From: an uncultured Clostridium sp.
Lineage (GTDB): Bacteria > Bacillota > Clostridia > Clostridiales > Clostridiaceae
Reading direction: 5' to 3'
NCBI RefSeq assembly: GCF_934754925.1
Contig: NZ_CAKVJA010000009.1
Coordinates: 8,406-72,405, forward strand
Length of the DNA: 64,000 bases
A program made the translations under genes and the position numbers. The notes under the pieces are model-generated. The model ran no database searches. It saw only the letters and a program-made list of their open reading frames with translations, and had not been told where the DNA came from. Below, piece after piece: positions 52,530-61,992 of this stretch (its first letter is position 1; each line of letters opens with the position of its first letter).

Positions 52530-52586
52530 TTTTTTATCTCCTTTTAATATGTATTTTTAAATTATTTATTTTATTATACAATATAA

Positions 52587-52633
52587 GCTACCTCAGAGGT
52601 AAATCCATTTATTGGATTAACCTCTGAGGTAGC
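52587..52633 (-). terminator. Long hairpin terminator after the ABC exporter operon
   Basis: GCTACCTCAGAGGT pairs with ACCTCTGAGGTAGC and the stem continues to an apical AATCCATTTATTGGATT. It ends the minus-strand ABC operon. The apex is almost the same as in the hairpin at 63569-63611, while the lower stem differs with compensating changes. Confidence 0.75.
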
Positions 52634-52644
52634 CCGATTTTTGT

Positions 52645-54465
52645 CTAAATTTCTATTCCTTTTTTAAATTGGCTATTATATAGGTTTGCATAGAATCCAT
52701 CTTTAGCTAAAAGCTCATCATGAGTTCCACTTTCAATAATTTTTCCATCCTTTAAAGCTAAAATCTTATCTGCATTTTTAATAGTGCTTAATCTATGGGC
52801 TATTACAAAAGTAGTCTTTCCTTTCATAAGTTTAAGCATTGCATTTTGAATTAATACTTCTGTTCTTGTATCTATTGAAGAGGTTGCCTCATCTAATATT
52901 AAAATGGATGCATTGGATAAAACAGCTCTTGCAATAGCTAAAAGCTGTCTTTGCCCTTGTGATAAATTACTACCATTATCTGATAATACTGTATTATATC
53001 CTTGCGGAAGTTGCTTTATAAAATGATGTGCATCGGCAATTTTTGCTGCTTCTATAACTTCTTCATTACTAGCAGATAATCTTCCATATCTTATATTTTC
53101 ACTAACAGTTTCTGAAAATAAGTAAGTATCTTGAAGTACCATTGCTACTGTTTTTCTTAAACTTTCTCTAGTTATTTCATCTATATTTCTTCCATCAATT
53201 AATATTTGTCCACTATCAATATTATAAAACTTAGTCAGCAAATTAACTATTGTAGTTTTACCTGCTCCTGTTGGTCCAACTATTGCAATAACTTCACCCT
53301 TTTTGGCTTCTAATGAAACATTTTTTAATATTTCTTTTCCATTAGTGTAAGAAAAGGTTACATCCTTTAATTCAACATGACCTTCTATATTATCAATATC
53401 AACTGCATCTTTTTTATCCTTTTCCTTTTCTTCATCAATTACTTCAAATACTCTTTCTGCTCCTGCAAGTGCACTTTGAATAGTATTAAAAAGATTCATT
53501 ATCTCATTTATTGGTCTTGTAAAATTTCTCATATAAAGTAAAAATGAAAATACAATACCAACAGTAAGTGCATATCCCTTTAAAATTAGGTATCCACCTG
53601 TAACTGAAATTATTAAATATGAAATATTATTTATAAAATTATTTATTGGACCCATAAATGAAGAAACACCTTGGGCTATTATTGCGCTTTTAGTAAGCCT
53701 TTCATTTATTTCTGAAAACTCCTCTTTAACCCTTTCTTCTTCTGAAAATAATAACACAACCTTTTGTCCTGATACCATTTCTTCAATATAGCCATTTAAA
53801 TTTCCAAGCTCTTTTTGTTGCTTCACAAAAAAACCTTGAGTTTTCTTAGCTAATGTTTTTGTTGTTATAAAAGTTAAAGGTATTGTTATTATTCCTATTA
53901 AAGTTAATATTGGACTTAATAATATCATGGCAATAAACATTCCAATTATATTTATTATTCCAGAAAATAACTGAGTTACACTTTGAGATAAAGTTGTATT
54001 TATATTATCAACATCATTAGTAAGTCTGCTCATTAAATCTCCACTTGAATTATTATCAAAATATTTAAGTGGTAAACTTTGAAGCGCAGTAAATAATTCT
54101 CCTCTTATTTTAGCTGAAACTTTTTGCGATATTTTAATCATTACACTATTCTGATAGTAAGTTGAAAATATATTTACTAAATACATCAAAACTAATATCA
54201 TACATATAAAGGCTAACCCCTTTATATCTCCAGTTTTAATAAATTTATCTATTGTGTATCCATTTAATCTTGTCCCTAAAATACTAATTAAAGTTGTTAT
54301 AAAGCATAAAATAAATACTACAAATATATTAATTTTCTTTTCAATTAAATATCCAAGTAATCTCTTTATAGTTCCCTTAATATCCTTAATCTTTTCTACC
54401 TTTTTTCTATGCAATTGGTGAGGTCCAGCTCCTGGTCTCATTTGTATTGGTGACTTATTAGACAT
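52645..54465 (-). CDS. Heterodimeric ABC exporter, subunit with canonical ATPase site
   Basis: A 606-residue half-transporter: six-helix membrane domain (residues about 30-340) and ATPase domain with Walker A GPTGAGKTT, signature LSQGQRQLLAIARA and Walker B SILILDEATSSID (catalytic Glu present). It overlaps the partner gene by 8 bp. The pair resembles LmrCD/TM287-288-type multidrug exporters, in which one site is degenerate and the other active. Likely exports drugs or lipophilic compounds. Confidence 0.92.
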   Translation of the reverse strand: MSNKSPIQMRPGAGPHQLHRKKVEKIKDIKGTIKRLLGYLIEKKINIFVVFILCFITTLISILGTRLNGYTIDKFIKTGDIKGLAFICMILVLMYLVNIFSTYYQNSVMIKISQKVSAKIRGELFTALQSLPLKYFDNNSSGDLMSRLTNDVDNINTTLSQSVTQLFSGIINIIGMFIAMILLSPILTLIGIITIPLTFITTKTLAKKTQGFFVKQQKELGNLNGYIEEMVSGQKVVLLFSEEERVKEEFSEINERLTKSAIIAQGVSSFMGPINNFINNISYLIISVTGGYLILKGYALTVGIVFSFLLYMRNFTRPINEIMNLFNTIQSALAGAERVFEVIDEEKEKDKKDAVDIDNIEGHVELKDVTFSYTNGKEILKNVSLEAKKGEVIAIVGPTGAGKTTIVNLLTKFYNIDSGQILIDGRNIDEITRESLRKTVAMVLQDTYLFSETVSENIRYGRLSASNEEVIEAAKIADAHHFIKQLPQGYNTVLSDNGSNLSQGQRQLLAIARAVLSNASILILDEATSSIDTRTEVLIQNAMLKLMKGKTTFVIAHRLSTIKNADKILALKDGKIIESGTHDELLAKDGFYANLYNSQFKKGIEI

Positions 54466-56188
54466 TTAAAACTGCCTCCTCTCCTAATTGTGATATAGCA
54501 ATACTTCTATATATCTCACAATTTTTAATAAGTTCTTTATGAGTTCCTATTGCAGCAATTTCTCCGTTATCTAAAACTATTATTTTATCAGAATCCATTA
54601 CAGCACTTATTCTTTGTGCTATAAGAAATACAGTAGAATCTTTCATTCTATTTTTAAGTGAGTTTTGTAACTTCGATTCTGTTTCCATATCTAAAGCACT
54701 ACTTGAATCATCTAAAATTAGTATCTTAGGATTCTTTATTAAAGTTCTAGCAATAGAGATTCTTTGTTTTTGTCCTCCAGATAAATTTTTACCTCTTTGT
54801 CCAACTTCTCTATTGTATCCTTCATTACTTGAATTTATAAACTCAAAGGCCTGAGCATCCCTTGTTGCACTATCCATCATTTCTTCATTAGCATCTTCCA
54901 TACCAAACCTTAAATTATCCGCAATACTTCCTGAAAAAAGAGTTGTATCTTGAAGAACAACACCAATAATTTTTCTTAGATCTTTTATTTTTAAACTTCT
55001 AACATCTTTATTTCCAATCATTACAGAACCAGATGTTGTATCATATAATCTTGGAATAAGTGATATTAATGAACTTTTACCACTTCCTGTAGGTCCTATT
55101 ATTCCTATTTTTTCACCCTCTGATGCCTTAAATGATATGTCCTTTAATACATATTCACCATCTTTATTATATTTAAAATAAACATCTTTAAACTCAACAT
55201 CAAAATTTTCTATTTTCTCTGTATTTTCTCTATCCTTTATTGATGATTCAATATCTAAAACTTCATTAATTCTCTCTGCAGATACTTTTGCTCTAGAAAA
55301 GTTAATGATAATCATTACTAGCATATTTAAAGAACCCATTATTTGAACTAAGTAATTAATAAATGCCATTATCTTACCTATTTCTAAGGAACCATTGTTA
55401 ACATAATTTCCACCAAACCAAAGTACTGCTACAACACTTAAATTCATTATTAATGTAACAAGTGGCCAAAGCAATATAGTTACTCCTTGTGCTTTTATAC
55501 TTGTATCCATTAATTCTTTATTGGCATTACTAAACCTTTCTCTTACCTTATTTTCTATAGTAAAAGCCTTCACTACTCTAACACCAAGTAAATTTTCCCT
55601 CATAACTAAATTTACATTATCTATTTTCTTTTGCATCTCTGTAAAAAATGGAATTGATTTTGAAGTAATTAAAGTTACACTTAATATAATTAAAGGAATT
55701 GCTATTAAAAATATCATTGATAATTTAACGCTAATTGTAAGTGACATTATTATACCACCTAAAAAAATTAGTGGCGATCTTACCATTCCCCTTAATCCCA
55801 TCATAACCATATTTTGAACCTGAGTTACATCATTAGTTAACCTAGTAATAAGTGATGATGTTTTAAATTTATCTATTTCTAAAAATGATAAACTTTGTAT
55901 CTTATCAAATAGACTTTGTCTAATATTTTTTCCCATATTCATTGAAGCTAAAGTTGCAAATATACCACAAAGCATTCCACCTAATATTCCTATAAAAGCA
56001 ACTACTATCATTTTAAATCCAACATTTAAAACATAACTAATATCGCCATTTGCTATACCTATATCTATAATATCTGACATAAGCTTAGGTTGGTTCAAAT
56101 CCATTATTACTTCAATAAACATCATTAAAGGTGCTAAAATTGTATAAATAATTGCATTTCCTTTAATATACTTAAGTAATTTAGTCAT
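54458..56188 (-). CDS. Heterodimeric ABC exporter, subunit with degenerate ATPase site
   Basis: A 576-residue half-transporter: six-helix domain, then Walker A GPTGSGKSS, signature LSGGQKQRISIARTL and Walker B ILILDDSSSALD, in which the catalytic Glu is replaced by Asp. This is the expected degenerate site of a heterodimer. Transcribed first, with a TTAGGTACCTAA palindrome about 100 bp before the start, perhaps a MarR-type operator, though no regulator gene is adjacent. Confidence 0.92.
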   Translation of the reverse strand: MTKLLKYIKGNAIIYTILAPLMMFIEVIMDLNQPKLMSDIIDIGIANGDISYVLNVGFKMIVVAFIGILGGMLCGIFATLASMNMGKNIRQSLFDKIQSLSFLEIDKFKTSSLITRLTNDVTQVQNMVMMGLRGMVRSPLIFLGGIIMSLTISVKLSMIFLIAIPLIILSVTLITSKSIPFFTEMQKKIDNVNLVMRENLLGVRVVKAFTIENKVRERFSNANKELMDTSIKAQGVTILLWPLVTLIMNLSVVAVLWFGGNYVNNGSLEIGKIMAFINYLVQIMGSLNMLVMIIINFSRAKVSAERINEVLDIESSIKDRENTEKIENFDVEFKDVYFKYNKDGEYVLKDISFKASEGEKIGIIGPTGSGKSSLISLIPRLYDTTSGSVMIGNKDVRSLKIKDLRKIIGVVLQDTTLFSGSIADNLRFGMEDANEEMMDSATRDAQAFEFINSSNEGYNREVGQRGKNLSGGQKQRISIARTLIKNPKILILDDSSSALDMETESKLQNSLKNRMKDSTVFLIAQRISAVMDSDKIIVLDNGEIAAIGTHKELIKNCEIYRSIAISQLGEEAVLNV

Positions 56189-56289
56189 TTCTAGTTTTCA
56201 TCTCCTTTTTGTTAATTCTCATAAATCTGTAATGTAATCTTTATTTATCTATTTTTCACCTAAATATTTATATTATTATCACGCATTAG

Positions 56290-56301
56290 TTAGGTACCTA
56301 A
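56290..56301. promoter_or_regulatory. Palindrome upstream of the ABC exporter (MarR-like)
   Basis: TTAGGTACCTAA, extended as AGTTAGGTACCTAATT, in the 330-bp gap before the exporter. MarR-family operators often have TTAG/CTAA ends. The rest of this gap is AT-rich and shows no gene. Confidence 0.45.
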
Positions 56302-56519
56302 TTATTCATTTCTAAGTATTAGTATAATTTTATACCTCCCATTCGTCAATACCTCTTACTTGTACTTTTTCAAACTTTATACATATTTTATGGGAATAAT
56401 TTATTTTCCTACGGATAAAATAAATTAGGATAAAGAGTAATATTGTTAAGTTAATATAATCTATACTCCTACAGTTATATAACTTAACATATTAATTAAT
56501 ATATAGAGGAGGATTAATT

Positions 56520-56678
56520 ATGAAGCATAATGAAAGTATCGGTTGTACTGTTACTGAGTGCAAGTTTCATTGCCAAGATGATAATTATTGTACATTAAAT
56601 CACATTCAAGTTGTTACTCACACTAGTTGTGCATATAGCAAAGAATGTACTGATTGTGGTAGTTTTGTAAAAAAATAA
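56520..56678 (+). CDS. DUF1540 small Cys-rich protein
   Basis: A 52-residue ORF with AGAGGAGG before its ATG. Cys spacing (IGCTVTECKFHCQDDNYC, then SCAYSKECTDCGSF) matches the DUF1540 family of small clostridial proteins, which occur in pairs of CxxCxYN-type motifs and often bind metal by prediction. Followed by a terminator, so monocistronic. Function unknown, possibly spore-related. Confidence 0.75.
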   Translation: MKHNESIGCTVTECKFHCQDDNYCTLNHIQVVTHTSCAYSKECTDCGSFVKK

Positions 56679-56694
56679 TACTACTACTTATATA

Positions 56695-56721
56695 AAGGGT
56701 AGTCCTAAGCTACCCTATTTT
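56695..56721 (+). terminator. Terminator after the DUF1540 gene
   Basis: GGGTAG/CTACCC stem, 7-base loop, followed by TATTTTAATCTTTTT. Confidence 0.8.
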
Positions 56722-56802
56722 AATCTTTTTACTTAACAATAAATAAATTTTTATTGTTTTAAACATACTAAATATTATTAATAAATTTAAGGAGTGAAAC
56801 GA

Positions 56803-57462
56803 ATGAAAAAATTTATATGCTTTCTTTTAGCAATGTTAACCTTAGTATCTATGTTACTTTTTAGTTTACCAGTATCTGCAACTTGCATAGAAAACCCTTA
56901 CTCACAGTTTATTGATGATCCATATTATGAGGTTACATCTGATTATATTACTGGAATAGTATCTAAGCTTTCTAATCTTTCTGCTTCAGGTAGTATTTGT
57001 ATAGATTATTTAGGAGAGGAAATATTACTACATAGAGCCATATTATTTGCAACTCATAATATAGAAAGCTATTCAAGTAATCCAGAGTTAACTGATATTA
57101 GTGATGATATGATTGATAACTATACTGGTGAGATAAAAGAAATGAGAATTGAATTATCTAAATTAATTGATACTTATGGTAAAACTAAGGAACAATTCAA
57201 AGACGATACTGAATATATAAAGCAATATAAAGTAATTATAGATAAGCTTCAAAAAGACTTAGCAGAAGTTAAAGCTTCAGACAGTAATGAAATTGCATAT
57301 ATAAAACAAGCAATTGCAATTTTACAAGCATCTTATTCTATTTCATTACTTGATAATAAATGTGCTAAAAGTGAACTAGTTAAAGAAACTTCTAAAAGTG
57401 AAATCATCAACACTCAAGCCTATATTTCTAGATTAAAAGCACTTGAGTCTTCTTTAAAATAG
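56803..57462 (+). CDS. Secreted protein of unknown function
   Basis: 219 residues. The start ATG at 56803 has AAGGAGTG before it (a GTG at 56794 falls in that site). A signal peptide of about 26 residues (KKFICFLLAMLTLVSMLLFSLPVSA) ends at an Ala cleavage site. The mature part is mainly helical and charged, with coiled-coil-like stretches (EIKEMRIELSKLIDTYGK, DKLQKDLAEVKASDSNE). No enzyme motif or wall anchor. I do not recognise a family. Confidence 0.7.
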   Translation: MKKFICFLLAMLTLVSMLLFSLPVSATCIENPYSQFIDDPYYEVTSDYITGIVSKLSNLSASGSICIDYLGEEILLHRAILFATHNIESYSSNPELTDISDDMIDNYTGEIKEMRIELSKLIDTYGKTKEQFKDDTEYIKQYKVIIDKLQKDLAEVKASDSNEIAYIKQAIAILQASYSISLLDNKCAKSELVKETSKSEIINTQAYISRLKALESSLK

Positions 57463-57465
57463 AAA

Positions 57466-57507
57466 AAAGATAAGATGTTAACTGAAAAACTCAGCATCTT
57501 ATCTTTT
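57466..57507. terminator. Bidirectional terminator between the secreted protein and PAP2 genes
   Basis: AAAAGATAAGATG/CATCTTATCTTTT stem with an inner CTGA/TCAG pairing; both genes converge on it. Confidence 0.85.
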
Positions 57508-57519
57508 AAATTTTATTTT

Positions 57520-58350
57520 TTAAATTTTCATATTTTTAAATATCATAGGATATACTCCCATAGCAATTAAACTTATTAATAAATATCTTATAAATGAAAA
57601 TATTGTTCCGCTTGGTAATACATATTTTAACCCAACTTGTAATACTAATAGTATCAATACTCCTAATAACACTCTTATTATCTTATTTGCCGTACTTGCT
57701 TCTACTGAAAAATTAACATATTTCTTTTCAATATATATTCCAATTATGAATCCTAAATAAGTTCCCATTCCCTTAATAAAATCTGCAGAATGTGCAAAAG
57801 TTAATGCAGGGATAAATATTGCAAATGTAATTATATATAATAACATTTTGTTTTGAAATTTATTATATAACTTATAACATACTAGAGATGTTAACACTCC
57901 TAATACTCCACCAACTATAACATCTTTTGGATAATGAACTCCTAAGTATAATCTAGAAAAACCAATTAAAATAATCATTATAGTGGCAATAATATACATT
58001 ACTCTTTTCCTTAAATAAATTGCTATAGCTCCATAAAATGAAGATGCACTTTGAGTATGACCACTTGGAAATGAATATCCTGTTGCTGTTTGTTCTCTTA
58101 ACGTTCTAATTCCCTCTTCTCCTATTGGTCTTTTCATCTTAAAAATATCCTTTATTGTACTATTTAAAAGTACACTAGTTAAAACAGAATAGGCTATATA
58201 TTCTCCAAGCCTCTTATCTAATGTCCAATAAATAATTCCTATTATTAATATAATAACTATTTGTTCACCACATATAGTAATTAGTTGAAATAGAAAATCC
58301 CAAAATGGATTTGCTATACTTTGAATACTCCTTAAAATTTCTAATTCCAT
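57520..58350 (-). CDS. PAP2-family membrane phosphatase
   Basis: A 276-residue membrane protein that dephosphorylates a lipid phosphate such as undecaprenyl pyrophosphate or phosphatidate. It has the three phosphatase motifs in order: KMKRPIGEEG, PSGHTQSASSF, and SRLYLGVHYPKD. About six helices, plus an extra C-terminal pair. 22 bp downstream of the M20 gene; cotranscription is possible. Confidence 0.9.
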   Translation of the reverse strand: MELEILRSIQSIANPFWDFLFQLITICGEQIVIILIIGIIYWTLDKRLGEYIAYSVLTSVLLNSTIKDIFKMKRPIGEEGIRTLREQTATGYSFPSGHTQSASSFYGAIAIYLRKRVMYIIATIMIILIGFSRLYLGVHYPKDVIVGGVLGVLTSLVCYKLYNKFQNKMLLYIITFAIFIPALTFAHSADFIKGMGTYLGFIIGIYIEKKYVNFSVEASTANKIIRVLLGVLILLVLQVGLKYVLPSGTIFSFIRYLLISLIAMGVYPMIFKNMKI

Positions 58351-58372
58351 ATTTTCCTCCGTATATTAATAA

Positions 58373-59554
58373 TTAAAAAGATTTTTTTATCTCTTTATTT
58401 ATAGCTTCTAAAGCATATGCTACATATAGTTCAGTACTTATTAATACAGCTCTTTCATCTATATTAAACTTATCATTATGATTTGGATAATCCCTACCAA
58501 TTTCTTCATTTCCAGCTCCCACAAAAACAAAGACCCCTGGAATTCTTTTTTGATATATAGAGAAATCTTCACCTAACATCATTCTTGGTACCTTTATAAT
58601 ATCTTCTTCAGCAAATATTTTCTTAGCTGCCGCTAATGCTGTTCTTACAGCCTCAGCATCATTAATTACTGCTGGATGATGAGCAACATCATACTCAACA
58701 CTTGCTGTTGCTCCATATGCAAGCGATGTACTATATGCAATTCTTTTAATTGCTGTTTGAATATGTTTAGCTGTTGTTGCATTAAAAGTTCTTATTGTTC
58801 CTTCTATTATAGCATTTCCTGAAATAATATTATGAGTTTGTCCTGACTGAATATGACCTATTGTTACTACTGCTGAATTAACTGGATCTATTTCTCTACT
58901 AATTATAGATTGTAAATTCATTACTATAGCTGCACAAACTAAAGTAGCATCAACACATTGGTGAGGCTTACCTGCATGTCCTGATTTTCCTGTAACCTTT
59001 ATTGTAAATTTATTTGATGCAGCCATTCTTGGTCCTTCTTCTATAGATATTTTACCACATTCTATATCTCCAAACACATGTAATCCAAAAATTTCATCTA
59101 CCTCATCTAAATATCCATGCTCAGAGATTAGCTTTGCCCCACATGAATTCTCTTCTGCTGGTTGAAATACCAAAATAACTTTCCCAGGAATACTATCCTC
59201 ATATTTTTTTAATATCATGGCTGCTCCAAGTAATGATGCCATATGAGAATCATGTCCACAAGCATGCATTACCCCCTTATTTTCTGAAGCATACCTAACA
59301 TCTGTATTTTCCTGTATCTTTAAAGCATCCATATCTGCTCTTAATGCAATTACCCTACCATTACCCTTACCAATAGTAGCAACTACTTCTGTTTTTATTC
59401 CTTCTTGATATTTAACACCTATTTTATCTAATTCCTCTTTAATCCTTTTAGATGTTCTATATTCTTCCATACTTAATTCAGGATATTTATGAAAATCCTT
59501 TCTTAATGAAATTATATAATTACTTATAAGCTTTGTTTCTTTTAAAATATCCAT
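58373..59554 (-). CDS. M20-family amidohydrolase (hippurate/IAA-amino-acid hydrolase type)
   Basis: A 393-residue zinc hydrolase that releases acyl groups from N-acyl amino acids. Motifs: DFHKYPELSMEEYRTS, ADMDALKIQE, HACGHDSHMAS, VFQPAEENSCGA, the dimerisation domain (about 185-300) and GEDFSIYQ. Length is standard for the AbgB/HipO subgroup. ATG follows AAAGGGGTGATGAA. Exact substrate unknown. Confidence 0.92.
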   Translation of the reverse strand: MDILKETKLISNYIISLRKDFHKYPELSMEEYRTSKRIKEELDKIGVKYQEGIKTEVVATIGKGNGRVIALRADMDALKIQENTDVRYASENKGVMHACGHDSHMASLLGAAMILKKYEDSIPGKVILVFQPAEENSCGAKLISEHGYLDEVDEIFGLHVFGDIECGKISIEEGPRMAASNKFTIKVTGKSGHAGKPHQCVDATLVCAAIVMNLQSIISREIDPVNSAVVTIGHIQSGQTHNIISGNAIIEGTIRTFNATTAKHIQTAIKRIAYSTSLAYGATASVEYDVAHHPAVINDAEAVRTALAAAKKIFAEEDIIKVPRMMLGEDFSIYQKRIPGVFVFVGAGNEEIGRDYPNHNDKFNIDERAVLISTELYVAYALEAINKEIKKSF

Positions 59555-59681
59555 ATTTCATCACCCCTTTTAAATTATATATTTTTTTGCAAATATTGTA
59601 TATTATTTTAAATAAATCATTTAACTTTTTGTAAATATATGGTAATATTTTTATAGTAAATATTTTATTCGAGGTGAAATT

Positions 59682-60419
59682 ATGAAAAGAAAACTATTAA
59701 TTTTAAGTTGTACTGTTGTTTTATGTTTATCTTTAACATCCTGTGGATTAAAAAGTGCAATTACTGGAGATAAAACTGCTAGTACTGATGATTCAAATGC
59801 TACAGAAAATATTTCTGAAAATGAGAATGATGTAACAAGGACTGAGACTACTGATGAAAATAATAATACTGCTTCTACTGAAGAGAATTCTGATGATGCA
59901 GTTTTAACTAATAATAATTCATTTGTAGAAAGTAACTCTTCTACTCCTAATGTTACTCCAGATAAATCTGCAATTTCATCAACTACTAATACAGTAAATA
60001 GGAATTGTAGAGTTTTTTACTTTAATAAAGTAGATCTTAAAACTTATTGTGTTGATACAAATGTTAAAGTAACAGATAATGCTTTTGTTACTGCATTAAC
60101 TGAGCAATTATACTCTGCACCTAACGGTAATAACAATTTTGTAGTATTATCTAAGGATTATGGAGTAAGCTCTGCAACATTAAATTATAATACTAATGTC
60201 TTAACTGTTGTATTTAATGAAAACTTTATTAAGGATATGGAACTTTCTACTGAAGTAGCTAATGGAGTTATAGAGGCAATAGTTAATACTTATGGATATA
60301 ATTATGGTGTAGATAAAGTAGCTGTTTATTTTGGAGATCAATTATATACTGGTATTGATGGAACAGCAGCTGCTGGATATTGTTCAGTAAATTATAGTAA
60401 TGTATTAAAACTTAATTAA
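59682..60419 (+). CDS. GerMN-domain lipoprotein
   Basis: A 245-residue lipoprotein: signal ending LSLTSC (Cys21), a long Ser/Thr/Asn-rich linker (about 25-100), then a GerMN domain (about 108-240, CRVFYFNKVDLKTYCV ... VAVYFGDQL). GerMN domains occur in spore germination protein GerM and in other wall-facing proteins. The linker suggests that the domain reaches into or through the wall. ATG follows GAGGTGAA. Confidence 0.85.
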   Translation: MKRKLLILSCTVVLCLSLTSCGLKSAITGDKTASTDDSNATENISENENDVTRTETTDENNNTASTEENSDDAVLTNNNSFVESNSSTPNVTPDKSAISSTTNTVNRNCRVFYFNKVDLKTYCVDTNVKVTDNAFVTALTEQLYSAPNGNNNFVVLSKDYGVSSATLNYNTNVLTVVFNENFIKDMELSTEVANGVIEAIVNTYGYNYGVDKVAVYFGDQLYTGIDGTAAAGYCSVNYSNVLKLN

Positions 60420-60426
60420 TGAATAA

Positions 60427-60474
60427 TTAAGCAGTAAATAGGTTAACATAACTTTTAATCTATTTACTGCTTAA
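60427..60474. terminator. Bidirectional terminator between GerMN and aromatic-exporter genes
   Basis: Perfect 15-bp TTAAGCAGTAAATAG/CTATTTACTGCTTAA stem between convergent genes. Confidence 0.85.
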
Positions 60475-60477
60475 ATC

Positions 60478-61440
60478 TTAATGATTTTCTATAATAGTAA
60501 AGAAATTTCTTTTTATTAACAAAAACTCTTCCATATCATTTAAAAATTGAAGTAATTGAGCTCTACTTTCAAATTCTTCTCTAGTTTTGGGTAATTCCAT
60601 TTTTTTAAATTCATTTCTTAAAATATCTAAATCTCTTAACAGTGATTTACAATTATTCATCTCACTTATATTTTCTGCAACACACAATGTAAAGTCTGCC
60701 ATAATATTCATTTGTTCAACAGGTATATTAAATCTCTGGAAATGTACTCTCATCCTTTTTATTATATCAAACTGATTAATTCTCATATTTATATAATCTG
60801 TGTAATATGATGAACTTTTAAAGAAATTATTATTTACTATTTTATAAGCAGTTTCTTTGCTTTCATATAATTTCTTTTCAACTTCATTTATAAGCTTTTG
60901 TTCATTAATATCCACTGTATGCGTTATTAATGACTTTGACATTTTACTTATTATAATTCTATAATGCTCTTCAATCCATTCCTTATCATATTTAAATTTA
61001 TCTTCAAGGGAAGGCATAAAAATATTAGCAATTGCAGCCACACCTATTCCAATTATCATTAATAATATTTCATTAAAAATTAATGCAATTGTTATGTGAT
61101 TAGCAACTAAAAAATGTGTTGATAAAACTACAGCTGGCACCATTCCTTCTTGTGTTTTTAACCTTGAAGTAATAGGTATCAGAATTATTAAAAACAGCCC
61201 AAAAATTAATGCTCCATTTCCTAATACACTATATAAAATTACTGATATTAAAATTCCTATACTACATGCAACTATTCTTTTATAACTTATAATTAAAGCT
61301 TTTTTTCTAGTGTCTTGTATACTCAATATAGCAATAACAGCTCCAACTGTTGCATACTGTAGACCTAATATATTACCTATAATTAAGGCTATAGTCGCTG
61401 ATATTGCCATTTTAAATGCTAAGTTATATATGTACTTCAA
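60478..61440 (-). CDS. Aromatic acid exporter-like membrane protein (FUSC/ArAE family)
   Basis: A 320-residue protein. N-terminal half has about six helices (AISATIALIIGNILGLQYATVGAVIAILSIQDTRKKALI, the FUSC signature); the C-terminal 170 residues are soluble and helical (ArAE_1_C-like). Relatives such as AaeB and the YgaE group are proposed to export aromatic acids or to relieve metabolic stress. This is a half-size form as common in Firmicutes. Confidence 0.82.
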   Translation of the reverse strand: MKYIYNLAFKMAISATIALIIGNILGLQYATVGAVIAILSIQDTRKKALIISYKRIVACSIGILISVILYSVLGNGALIFGLFLIILIPITSRLKTQEGMVPAVVLSTHFLVANHITIALIFNEILLMIIGIGVAAIANIFMPSLEDKFKYDKEWIEEHYRIIISKMSKSLITHTVDINEQKLINEVEKKLYESKETAYKIVNNNFFKSSSYYTDYINMRINQFDIIKRMRVHFQRFNIPVEQMNIMADFTLCVAENISEMNNCKSLLRDLDILRNEFKKMELPKTREEFESRAQLLQFLNDMEEFLLIKRNFFTIIENH

Positions 61441-61561
61441 ATCCCTTCATCCCCTCTGTTTATATACTTCATATTATATAATAATAATGTAATATATAAA
61501 ATACAATTTAAAATACACCTTTAGAATTATAATGAATTTGTGGATAAAATATTCTTATAAC

Positions 61562-61599
61562 AAAAAAGAGATTTTTCCCTAAAGACAAATCTCTTTTTT
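61562..61599. terminator. Hairpin terminator in the gap upstream of the aromatic-exporter gene
   Basis: AAAAAAGAGATTT/AAATCTCTTTTTT stem with 12-base loop and T-runs on both strands. It sits 9 bp past the stop of a possible tiny minus-strand gene (61608-61709), which suggests that something is transcribed there. Confidence 0.8.
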
Positions 61600-61607
61600 G
61601 AATTATT

Positions 61608-61709
61608 TTACTTTCTTATATTGGTTATGACTATTGAAGCTAATGAAATTATTATAAGTATTATTAATAATACTCCCGCTAATTTTACAAAAATCTCATA
61701 ATTTATTAT
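61608..61709 (-). CDS. Possible tiny hydrophobic peptide with non-standard start
   Basis: A minus-strand frame ending at 61608 reads NYEIFVKLAGVLLIILIII and continues to NIRK, i.e. one membrane helix with a basic tail. GGGGGGAGG (around 61715-61722) is an excellent ribosome site, but the frame has only ATA codons at the right distance; the nearest ATG belongs to a frame that stops after four codons. The remaining gap of about 280 bp to the next gene shows nothing further. It could be a type I toxin-like or regulatory peptide, or decayed DNA. Confidence 0.35.
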   Translation of the reverse strand: MINYEIFVKLAGVLLIILIIISLASIVITNIRK

Positions 61710-61992
61710 ATTTTCCTCCCCCCAACACTCTAATCTTCAATTCCTTTAGATTTACCCTTTTTAATTATTTATAAGTAAAAAAGCTCTTTTGAAATTTATT
61801 TAAATACTTTTTCTATCTTTTATTTTATTATATTACCAAAAATTAACATCATCAAGTTGTATATATTTCTTAACTTAATGAAGATATTATAATTTATGAA
61901 AATACGGTTAAAGCTATGTTATAATCTACTTATTCATAGTTAACAATAATATACAGTTATTATTAAAATTTTAGAAATTCAGAGAGGTATAT

